This document shows, in pieces, positions 44,997 to 56,900 of a stretch of DNA of 64,000 bases (positions within the stretch are counted from its first letter, which is position 1; each line of letters begins with the position of its first letter). The stretch comes from Symsagittifera roscoffensis (lineage: Eukaryota; Xenacoelomorpha; Acoela; Convolutidae). The stretch spans positions 40,379,797-40,443,796 of the forward strand of contig NC_087071.1 of the NCBI RefSeq assembly GCF_963678635.1, written 5' to 3'. The position numbers and the translations under genes were made by a program. Under the pieces are notes generated by a model, which was given only the letters and a program-made list of their open reading frames with translations, had not been told where the DNA came from and did not search any database.

Positions 44997-47900
44997 ATGA
45001 TATTTACTTTTGTTCTCATGTTTGCGTCACTTTTTGATATCTTTCCATTGATTGATGCGAACGAAACACGAAATGGGGTGACCGAAGAAAGAATCTTATT
45101 CGAAAGACTTAACAACTCCCTGCCGAAATACTCCCCGCCTCAAGACATGCGTAACAAAACAGTTCATATTTACGTCGACCTGTATCAAATATCCGATGTT
45201 GACGAACGAGAGGGCGCTCTGACTGCGAAAATGTGGTTGTATTACTATTACTACTCAAATTCGGCCATGTGGAACAGTTCTGAATATAACGTTTCAGAAC
45301 TATTTGTACCACCTGGAACTTTCTGGTCAGGTGATATCGGTTGGTTTCGTTTTTTTCCATCAATATTCCAATCCGCAGTTAAATAGCTTCAACCCATGAA
45401 ATAATGTATGAAATATTAAAGAAACGTATGTAGCATACGTTTATGATAAGCACTTTTATCTCTAACAAGTTTCATGTTAAAGTATCCCGCGTCAACCCGG
45501 GTTTCATTTTGATTATTAAAAACTTTGATAAAAGTGACTCATAATAACAAAATTCGGTTTATGTTTTAGTGGCTCTGGATGCCCTTAAGGTCATACACGA
45601 AGCCTTTCATCGACAGTTTGTAAATGGTCAGCTTGGTTTGGTCGCGTTCTACTCCTCATTGGCCACGATTAAGTTTTCTTGTTCCTTTGATGTTGCAAAT
45701 TTCCCTTTCGACCGACATGCTTGCAACATCAGATTCGGGCCGTGGGTCAGCGAAAAATTCGACTATACGTTTGGTTAGTTTTACTATTGGCTTTTTTTTC
45801 TAGTCCCGCCCTTTCAAAATACCGAATTTCATGTTTGTTTTATGTGTTATTACAGCTAAATGCGTGATGTTACGCTGTAAAGTATGCAGAACGAATATGT
45901 TCACAGTTGTCGATTTGTTCACCACGCCAAGTTTCATTGCAATATGACCACGTTAAAAAGGGGAGGGAACTGGAAAAGAGCCTTACTATTTTAGCTCTTA
46001 TGGTATATATTGAGATACCTTTAGTTTTTTCATCACTCGCGGGTTTTGCGATACCGGTAACTATTCTCTGCTTGGCTAGTAAATTACAAACAACTGTGTT
46101 GAATGAAAAATCAAGTTCAACACAGAGCTGTGTATAGAGACTCTGTACACGGTCAGCTCAGAAAAATTACCAAAAAACGCACATGCTATTTCTAATCAAA
46201 TGCGCAAAAGCATTTTTTCGAAATGTAACTCGGGTCGAGGTCTCAGACTCATGTCCATACTTTCGCGACCGAAATTAGGCATTTCCAGTCTTTCGCGGCC
46301 GCAACTTGACATTTCCAGACTTAGGCGACCACAATGATCCGTCGCGACTTTCGCGACCGAAACGGAGATGGCGCGAACAACTTATTGCAACCCAGTTTTA
46401 GTAAATCAAGACTTTCACGACCAAGATTTGCCACTTCCAGACTTTCACTACCAAGGCGGAGACGGCGTGACCAACGCAGCTCATGAAAAGGCGCGACCGG
46501 CGCGACCAACTTGGAGACGGCGCGACCAAAAAAATCTCTCGCTGTTTTTGTGACCCAGTTCGAAACTGCGCGCTTTCGCGTTTCGCGATCAAGCAACCAA
46601 GAACGGCCATTTCTAGACTTTCGCGACCAAGGTGGAGACAGCACGACTTTCCAGACTAAGGCGGAGAAGGACACGAACCAGAAAACGTTCATCCCACTTT
46701 TCGCGACCGAAGTGGGAGCGAATTTTGAGATCAGGGTGGAGACGGCGCGGCTTTCCAGATTAATGTGGAGACGACGCAACCAAGAAAAAATTCCTTTCAA
46801 CCTATGCGACCGAGAGGGATACGGCGCGACTTTTGCGACCAGGATGGAGACGGCGCGACTCTCCAGACCAAGGCGGAGAAAAACTTTTTTTGCATGTAAT
46901 GTTGCCCAAGTCGAGGTCGTGCCTTTAGTGGATTGATTGGGCCATGAAAGTCTAAACGAGGAAACCACGACCTGGACTAGGGTGATCTTTGCCACAGTGG
47001 ATGTTGTTTAGTTTTTCTTTTTTTTTCAAAGGACCTGATGTGGGTTTTCTCAGAGAAACTGCGGATCTACAGTACTACAGGGAACACGATGAGTGGCAAT
47101 TGCAGAGACCCGTTAACTTTTACTTCACAGAAAGGAACTTCAAAGATATGGTGAGGACCCTGGTCGACACACAACTCGATCCTCACACATTTTGCTATTC
47201 TCAAACTTAAGGGCACATTTCTCAGTAGCAATTTAGCCCCCCCCCCCTAATTTCTCAAACTAGAGTCCGGCAATATTGAGAAGGAGGAATGTGAGGAGGA
47301 GGGTTATAAGGGTTCAATGAGTCTAGCGATTCGTTGATCCTTTGGGCATCAGAGCGAGGAGCTGAGAGTAATTCTCGCCTCTAGTTCAGAGTTAGAAAAA
47401 AATTTCAAAAGAAACTCTGGTAATTTGGAAATGTTAGTTAATTTAAAAACAAAAATCCTTGAAAAATTCTACATTCGCCTGCTAATTCAGATTCGAACTA
47501 ATATTTCTTGCGACCTCGTTAAAAGTAATTGCAAAATGTCCTAATAGCTGCGGAAAAAATAGCATTCTCCGGATTTTCACGCTAGATTTATACGCTGGAT
47601 TTTTACATCCTTGCCCTATTAAAAATTGTTAAAGTGAAAGTTTTGCATATTGGGATCAAGAGTTATAATTTGCCAAAAAATTATTTGGCAAATTACCGCA
47701 GTGAGATTCCCTGAATACTAATCGATTATAATGAATTTTCAAGGTCTTGATGTCGTTTCACTGTATATACTCTAGTTTAGCTAATAATTACGTAACCATT
47801 CTAATAGTTCACTTAGATATGGAATGCTCTCTTCACTTTTTAATGTTCTAACTTTAGATTAATTCACTTTTAATTTTTTAACCTTTTTATTGTATAAAGT

Positions 47901-50900
47901 AGACTTAGCTGCAACAAAGTAACATTTTATCATGGCGCAGTCAAATAGCGTCTATCTAATGTGAGAGAAATACCTCCTTTTTGCCAGAACCATACGGTGG
48001 ACCCACCTATACCTTGGGAAGATTGGAGTGGTCTCTTCCACATGGCAATCATCGCGAAAGAAAAATTAGACATCGAGCATCTACTGAATTCATCGGAAAG
48101 ACATCATCCCCATCCACCAACTCGAGAAAATCCGACGGAAAAGGAATCGGAAAACCAAAGAAAAGCTAGGATAGAAAGAAACATTCAAGATAAAAAGACG
48201 GTACGACGATGAGGAAGCGGTATCTATTAAATCAGAAACTAAGAAATTTAACGGAATGAGAATAGAGGACGCCGACAAGAAAAAACCTTCTATCCTGTAC
48301 TTAGCCCTAGGAAACGAGGGAGAGCGAATCTTCAGACAAAAGTTTCCAAAGGTAAAATTACTCCAAATTTCATTCAAAGAGTTTTGGGCACACAGCAACC
48401 GCTTTTGTCAGGAGAACAAACGTCTCATTCGAAAGGCACAAGTTGTTAAAAAGGAAACGACGAGACAGAGAGTCACTTGAAAATTTTTGGTGAGCCTAAG
48501 CCGAAATGGCTAAAAAGTGTGTTATAACCGCCGGAGAGGACAAATCATAAATCTTCAGGGACATCTTCATAAATAACATGAAAAATTCAGATATGCAACG
48601 AAAAGTCCTGAACAAAACCTTAACACAGTGGGAAGCACTCAGTGTCACCCTATGTGGAACTTTAAATCTTTTTAAAATAACAAGTAATTTTAAATTCAAC
48701 AGATCATCCGTACACAAACCCCACAATCATTTTAACGTCAAAAGAGAACCTACCCTGAATATTGAACGGAGCAACTTCTGTTTTAAATATGGCGGGACCT
48801 CTTCAAAAGGAAATCTGGCTGTTTGTCCAGCGAAGGTCACAACTTGTACATCCCGTAAATATAAACGCCATTTCATCAGACTCTCGTCGTTCAAGTAAAT
48901 CTCGTCGTAAAAATGTAAATACTCAAATAAGGCAGATTTTAATCCGTCGGATCATCCGGATGTAATTATGGACCATGTAAATAGAGACTGTTGTGGCGTG
49001 AGTAACGCATGGTCAGATTGTGGACAGAGTGAAAATGACGATTATTCTGTATTAAATGTAACTACAATTTTCGACGACAATGGAAAAGAACTTAAGAAAC
49101 TTTTGAATTTTGGCCTCGGGAAAGAAAACCAAGTAATTTTAAACATACAAGCGGACTCTGCAAACCCGGTCTGCTTTCTCAAGAAGAACTTTCTTCACGA
49201 ATTGAAATTACGGGATCCATACCTAAAAAATTATCCAATGGATAAAGCAAGCAAAGACTTGTACTGCGGGTTCACGGACAAAGCCATCAACATCTCTGGC
49301 AAATTGATACTACCAATCTTTTTACGACGACTATCATTTCGTTTTGACAGAAGGGCATGAGAGAAACATACTTGGAAATGACAACCTGCCCAATGTGGTG
49401 ATAGAAGTATCACAGAAGTACTTTCCACATTTTCAGACAAATAAGATGTGTAAGTCAATAAGATTTATTTCGACCGAAGAAAAATAAAGGGAAATTACTA
49501 AAATCGCTGAGAATTTTAAAAATCGGATTGGGAAAAAAAAATCAGATAAAAATCACTCATTTTCACGAACCGCTAAAGCCAATACAATTGAAGGCAGACG
49601 CGTTCCTCTCCACTTACTTGATTCAGTTAAAACGGAAAATATTTGACTGAAAAAAGAGGACACATTAAGAAGCTAGAAAATTGCGATGGTGACCGTTTTA
49701 TCAGCCCAAATGTCATTACGTAAAAACAAGACAAATCGATCAAGTTTTATTCAGATTCAAAATTTATTAACAAACAGATCTACAAAAATAAATACCAAAT
49801 ACCGAATATTCACGAAATTGTAGATAAAGTAGCAGCACAAATTTCAAATGATTCCGTTGGAGCAGTTTGGTTTACTAGCTTGGATTTGAAAACTCGCCTT
49901 AAGCAACAATCTGTGAGCCAACTCGCCTTAGACAAATTTACTAGTAACCAGTGTAATTTCAATATAGTGGGCGGCGATATTACGGGTACCTATCAGTTTT
50001 TAACTGGTTTTTATGGGTTATGCGATACGCCTAACGAATTTCAAAAAGTCATGAACTCAACGGTAGGTACGATCCCTTTTACAAACTGTAATTTGGATGA
50101 CCACAAAAACATTGTTTTTAAAATATTATCAAGTTAAGATGATTACAATTTTGCCGTTAAATGGTCAAAAGGCAAATTGTTTCAAAAAAATAGAATGGTT
50201 GGGATTTAAAATCTCAAACACTGGAATTGTTCCGTTATTCAACAAAACGATTGCAATAAAGGACTAACCCATCTCAAAAAATATGAAGGAATTGCGATCA
50301 TTCTTCGGGTCTATAAACCAAAATAATAAATTCGTGCCCAATCTAGCATCCATGGGAAACCCGTTACGCCCTTTGTTAATTACGAAATCTATCTTTCATG
50401 GGTTTTTTGATATACAAATCTTTTGACAAAGTAACAAAGGAGATTATCAATCTTACAAAAAATACACATAACGTAACAACAGCATAAAAACGGACGCATC
50501 ACATAACGGTTTAGGAGCCTCCCTAGAACAACTCCATGGGAATGATGAAAAACGATTTCATTTGCTTCTCGGTTTCTTAACCCACATTAAACAACTATTC
50601 TACCAGTGATTTAGATCTTTTGGGAATAGGCTGGGCCTTAGAACTTAATAAAAATTACCTTTATGGACAGACTGCGAATTAATTACAGATCATAAAGCCC
50701 TACTTTCCGCCCTATCAGCAAACTACGGAAATAAAACATATCACAGCAGACTAGCAAGATGGGTGGATCGCATACTACCGTTTAATTTTACAATTGAACA
50801 CCTTGCAGAAACATACATGGGATTCACTGATTTAATTTCAAGAATTCCGTCTGGAAAAGCTCTACCCCCATCACATTATGACCAAGAGTTTGTAGTCGCT

Positions 50901-53900
50901 AAAATAGATAAAAACAAGAAAGCCTTTAATCCTTTGATAATCAAAGAAAGACATGCTCTGTTATTGGTTCAAATCTGGAAAATTCCGGTTACACAAGATC
51001 TAATTACCTTTTACCTTCCGTACTAAAGCTCATTAATTCGACTTTCCCAATTCGCTCATCAAATCCTAATCGAACCAAACTTTGTACACCAAAATGTTTT
51101 CCTTCGGATTGTTCAAACACTAACTCTTCTATTTCTAATTCCGCATTTTTTTAGTTTTTAATTGTTAATTGTAGCATAATCAATTCAGCTTTAGATAGAA
51201 AAATTGTAAATAAAGTTAAAATTTAAGAAAATAGTAAAAAGGTAAATAATCCGTCCAATTCCGGTATTCAAGTTCCCCTCGAACTTCTGTTGTTATCTGA
51301 CCACTTAAAACTTGTAAATAAATACCGAGAAAATTTAAAGTTGTCCAATTGTCCTTTGGATTTGAATACGTTATTCAATGCTAAGTTAGTAGTTCTCCTA
51401 ACTGAAGACGACCCATTGTTGAGCCCCATCGTGAAGGCATTTCAAAACAAAGTTGAAACGATTAACTCACCTTAGTTCAACCACTTTGTACGGGACTTAC
51501 ATGAATCCGACGGATTACTATGCATGGATGGTAAATTAGTTATCCCTTTTACCTTGAGAAATGCAATGATGAAAACTCTCCATGAAACATATCCCGGTCA
51601 TTTTGGAATGAAATATTTGGCCCAATACATCTGGTGGCCCCATTTTAACAGACATATCTATTTTCACGGCATAAATTGCTCAGAATTTACAAAGATGGGT
51701 AAGAATTTAAAAAGCATAGTTCCTAATTCACAAATTGGTGAACTTCCCCCATTACTGGAACCCAACGAAGATTTTTTCAAGATTACTGATTTCTTCACGG
51801 CATACCTTGCTCAACTAGAGTAGACCACACATCCTGTTTTACAAGCTAGAATTTTAGTTTTTTTTCACGATTCGAACAATATCAAATTAATATTTTGTAC
51901 AGTAGGAGATCATCGCTCCAACGGATTAGTTGAGAAACTTGTAAATACTGTAAAATTTAAATGGTTGGCTATGTCTCAAGAAGCCCAAAAAAGCACATTA
52001 CAAGACGCTGTCTCAAAAATCATCTGGAACCTTCGGTCTTCTTGCCAATCAAAAATCAAATGCTCTCCATTCGCAATACTTTTTAATAGAAAACCAAACA
52101 GTATTTGGAAACAATTGGTTTCTGGTAAACCATCCAATGAAATTTTAGACGAAGGAAAATCGACACTTTCTAAAGAAAGAGAAAAGGATTGGAACGCAGA
52201 CGACAGATTTGAGGATGGATACAAGGATACGTTGATCCCCAAGAAGAACCAGACAACTGTAGAGAAGGGATACAAATTGGACTACCTGTTCGCCTCAAAA
52301 CCCTCCTCGTCTAGAGTTCCCATTCAAAGTCCATTTAAAGGTAAAATCCTTCGGAAAACGAGCGAGAGCATCAATGGAAAACCGTTTCATAAAGAGTTAA
52401 AACAAAAAATCATAAACACCTCTAGTACGACCGTAGAGTTAACCGAAGGAAAAATAATCAGAAAATCGGATATCGCCATTACCCGATCAAACTCTTCAAA
52501 AATCCGATGTTTTAAAAGCAACATATCATTTCCTTACTTTTCTAAACATAAGGTTGAACTAGGTCAGAAACGCGAGAAACTCTGGAAACAAAACATTCCA
52601 TAAAAACAGCAACCGAAGACCAGGAAAAAAATAGACTTCAGATCGTCAGACAATAACACCAGGATGCGAGTGTCGAGAACTTCTACGAACTCTTCTTGAA
52701 GACAACCTCCACGATCTAAGATTTCGACTTTGTTACCAGGTTACCTTGCTTCTGACGAGTCTATGGTTATTCCCTCGGATACTTCCGATATAAGCGATTG
52801 GGAATGGATAGCTGGAAACTTGCCGTGTAGAGACGTAATTAGGGAGAAAGTTATTTCCAATTCCGTAATTGGCTAAAAACAAGATAACAACACTGATAAC
52901 TCTCCTGAAGCAAATGATAACATTAAGGTTGAGATTTTAGAAGATAACCAATACGACGAGCTAATATTATCGCAGTGCGAATCAGCATCATTGCGGCGGA
53001 ATCTACTACCACCAATCAAGAAAGGGACTCGAAGAATAACCCAACAACACCACTAAACGAGGACTTTCCAGTGAACTTCCCAATTTACGAGATAGTGGAC
53101 TCATCTTAACTCACCTAGAATCTCCTTCGGACATTGTGACTATTCAACCAGACACTTCTCGAACAGATCTTCATTTATATTCGTCGACGGACGAATCCTT
53201 AAGATTTTCTGTGGACAATTTCGACGACAACGCGGATCTTGACAGCGAACTATTCAATAATGAACTCGAAAACTTCATAAACTGCTACAGAAATTCTTAA
53301 ACTAAAAACTAATCATTGTATTTCACCTATCTGGTGCTGTATGTTTTTTGATTTCAGTACAATACGTTTTGGATTGTTAAGCGCCTAGGACATCATTAAT
53401 ATTCCTTCGGATCAGTTGATACACTTCATCTTATTGTTTGGCTATTTTTAAAATTCATTAGTAATGCTTTATACGCTAGCACAATTAATTAAATTTGGAC
53501 TCAGTTACATTCCAACGAAATTAACTTCGTAATTTTTCTGATTTCCAATTCGACCACCTACTTTAACATCCGGCGGCTGTTGGTTAGTTATTTTAATCCA
53601 GTAGTTAATTTCATATCATTTACGTCCTCTTAATTAAACACACTCGATAATTTTTATCTCTAATTTAGTACATTCATGGTGCTTAAAATTTCATTTTGTG
53701 TCCCAAAGCGGTGAAAAAGTGCAGTTAGTTAGTTAATTAAATATTTTTTCAATTCAAATTTTTCCTGCTTAGAGGAATGATGTGGTTGCACTTTGAATAC
53801 TCTAGTTTAGCTAATGATTAACCATTCTAACACGTCGTTTAGATATGACCTTCACTCTTTCATTCACTCCGGCGGAGAGAATGCTCTCTTCACTTTTAAT

Positions 53901-56900
53901 GTTTTAACTTTAGATTAATTCGCTTTTATTCTTTTATTCTTTTAATTGTATAAAGTAGAATTAGCTGCCTCAAAGTAACATTTATCAGGTCTGTTTCCAT
54001 GAAACACCAAAAAATGGATCATAATGGATGATAATGGATTATAAGGGATTTTAATTATAACTTGTTCGTGATATATTACAATAGGTGGTAATTTTAAGGT
54101 AAATAGCTGGATCGCTTTTTGTTATACTTCGCACAGTATATAAAATTTATTTCAAAAGCCATATTTTTGTCAAAGGAAGTGAAAAATTTGAGTGTAAACT
54201 TTTTATCTGGAAGAGTAATATGTTTACAAAAACTATCGTAGCAGCATGTACAATTGATTGAAAATGAAATGATTTATTATGCATAATAGTTCTGAAATGT
54301 AATTTATGCACTATACGAAAAATTACCACCTATTGTAACATATCACCAACTTGTTTTATGCAAGAGTCTAGGTTTTCAAAAAAAATTGTATTTTTTCAAA
54401 ATTTGAAAATTGTAATCATTAAACTGAGATTCACATTTGGCTTGTAATTTTTTGTTATTTTGTTATTTCTTACGATTTATTTTCATTATTTTCTTATTTG
54501 GGCTATCGCTACCCCTCGCCCACTAACCACACATGTATGTCTACCAATCTTACTTCCTCCACTATATCCACCCTTTACACACCAGGTTACTTGGGACGGT
54601 TGGGTATGTGGAGGGGGAGGGAGAAGGGGGAGAGGGGGGCTTAGATGTTTTGAGGATAAATGGTTGGGGGATGCGGGGTAAACATTGGGGTATTTCACAC
54701 GGAAGGATGTTGAAAGTGTGCTGGATATTGTTTTGCAAAAGCTAAGTAGATTTGAGTAGGTTTAAAAACTCAGTAGGCTGTAAGAATTGTAGAAACCTGC
54801 AAATTTTGCAGAGAATTTGGAAACACGTTAGACAGAGGTTATAATCCATTTTTATCCCCTAATATCAATTTAATTTCTTTGAAACCAATGGATTATAATC
54901 GCTTATGCGGTCGCAAAGTATAATTATAATCGATTATAATGGCAACATTCTTGACCACGAAAATCAAATTTAATCGACTTTTATCCATGGAACCTCATTG
55001 CGGGAGCCTGAATGAAAAGGAGAGCCACTCCATTCATTCAAAACTTGGTACGATAGTTGAAACAATAGTTCAACTCGAACCAAATATTAAATTGAAAAAA
55101 ACGTTTTTATGTCTAGTTGACCACGGTCTCTGATGAAAAAAGATGCCCAGCAGACTTTTTTCAGTAGTTCATTTTACTTCTTTTTGTAATTGATTCAGAT
55201 GTCCCAGCTGATTTAATATAAAAATTAGTTCAAGAACTCAAGAACTAAAAAATCAAATTCTTGGACCATCTGTCTACTTTGGCTAATTAGCATCTTTTTA
55301 GGGTATTTTGTAATATCATAATATTTTAATAATAAAATTTCACAAATAGCGTGAAGTTCCCTTTTGCTTCTTTGTTAGTTGGTACATTTTAAAAAAGTAA
55401 GCGTTTTGATTTTTAGAATATAGTTCACTTTTAATTTGCGCTTTTTGTTCTATCGGTTGTTCTATAAAAGTTGACGGGGTTTTTCTGAATATACTGATAC
55501 TTTATATGTTTGCATAAATTACAAAAAATAATTAAAGCTGGAAACATTGAATCGAAAAATTGAAGTTCTTTTCCTTCTAATGGGAATTGATTCTTATGCA
55601 TCAATTTTGGTTAAGAAATGTTTATTTCAGAAATACCAGAGCTGCGTATTTTTTCGATGAAAAATATTAGTCAAAAAAACTAAATTACTGTAGGCAAACC
55701 ATGTGATCTTATCTTGTATTTTTAAAAATCACGTCTGTCCAATTTGTTATTATAGACTGAATTACTGTGTTTTTTTCTATATTTTAGTGTTTTTCCAAAA
55801 TATCAAAATTCAATTAGACATATTGCTCAACTTTTTTGGAATGGGTTGATCTAGGTGAAGCATAGTTTTTGTGAAAGTTTTATGAAACAAATTTTATTGA
55901 TTCCCAAGGAAATGTGATTAGAAAAACGATAGCTAGTTATTGTGCAAGTAGCACAGAATGTTCCGAGAAAAGTCTTAAATTTTTCTTCTTCAAATTAGTG
56001 TCGTGTTGTGTGATAAAAAGATCTGAACGAAAAATATAAATTAGGCGAATGCAACAGTCATAGTCAAATAGGCGAGTTAGAAAATAGTTAATGTAGAAAA
56101 ATGGCTAGAAAAACGAAATAAAAATTGTAATAACAATTTTAAAAATTTTTCAGATATTTTCTATTTTTATTGCAGAAATTTTTTGATTGCTAAAATGGCT
56201 TTAAAAAACTCGAAAAGAATTAAGACTCAGGTTTTACGTCTCAAATTAATCTTAAGCAAGCTATTTTATTTCTGCACGCTCACCTTAAAAGCTCAAATTT
56301 AGACCAAAAATCAAAAGTATCTAACCAGTTTTCACAACACCGAAAATTTTTTAAAACTTTTTTCTGTCGTTAAAAGTTGTTCAATTGGTTTTAATATTAT
56401 ATGAAACTCGACCCAATCCAATGACTACTTGTGATAGCTGCTTTTGCGTGGAAAAGAAAAACGTAAAAAACAAGGATAATAGATTACTGTGCTTTTTTTT
56501 GAGAAATTTGACTAGAAAAGCAAAAATAGAAATAAATAAAAAGATTTCAACTTTTGAAAAAAAACTTTGCACAAAATTCAAATATTTCGAAGTTTTTGGT
56601 TCCCAGAATGGAACTACAAAACTCCAAGAAATCATTTCAAAATTTCAATTTTCTTCTATTGAATCTGTTGTAAGCCTGCTCGCTTGCTTTTTTCGCTCGA
56701 ATTAGGACGAAAAATTAAAAATTTTAAGAATGTTTTAATCAAAACTGGGAATTTTTTGAGAATTTTTTTAATGTGGTTCAAGTTACGACTAGAAGGGCTA
56801 TATTATGATATATCACTAAACCCAGTCCGAACATTCAATGTGGTTCCTGATTCTTTTTAAAAAAACTGAAACACACCGCAATACAAAGTTCCTGCCCATT

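Larger units (their letters stand above)
47748..53987 (+). mobile_element. Broken Ty3-type LTR element in receptor intron
   Basis: LTRs 47748-47932 and 53778-53987 (TG...CA), target duplication GGTCT (47743-47747 and 53988-53992), a primer-binding-like TGGCGCAG right after the 5' LTR, and a purine tract AGAGGAA before the 3' LTR. Parts in order: gag (about 47960-48900, knuckle-like region near 48770), protease region (about 49090-49360), reverse transcriptase (about 49700-50150, SLDLK and FYGLCDTP), RNase H (about 50300-50900), integrase (about 51250-52150, YIWWPHFNRH), and a charged C-terminal extension to about 53300. The LTRs differ noticeably, so it is old. It is broken in many places. 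Confidence 0.92.
53993..55010. repeat. TATAAT-type dispersed repeat, copy 3
   Basis: TATAAT clusters at 54015-54055 and 54840-54945 bracket a C/G-rich core (54505-54680) and end with CCATGGAACCTCATTGCGGG at 54985, as in copy 1. It is interrupted by the 281-base MITE. Confidence 0.7.

Noticed and set aside
45907-46137. Hydrophobic frame in receptor intron 2 that looks loosely like an M2-M3 exon
   Set aside because: M2 would be about seven residues short, phases do not fit, and the receptor already has a complete M2-M3 exon at 57328-57622.
46321-46995. Open minus-strand frame of 224 codons
   Set aside because: It arises from the GC-rich tandem modules; it is Arg/Ser-rich with no domain, and open frames exist on the other strand too.
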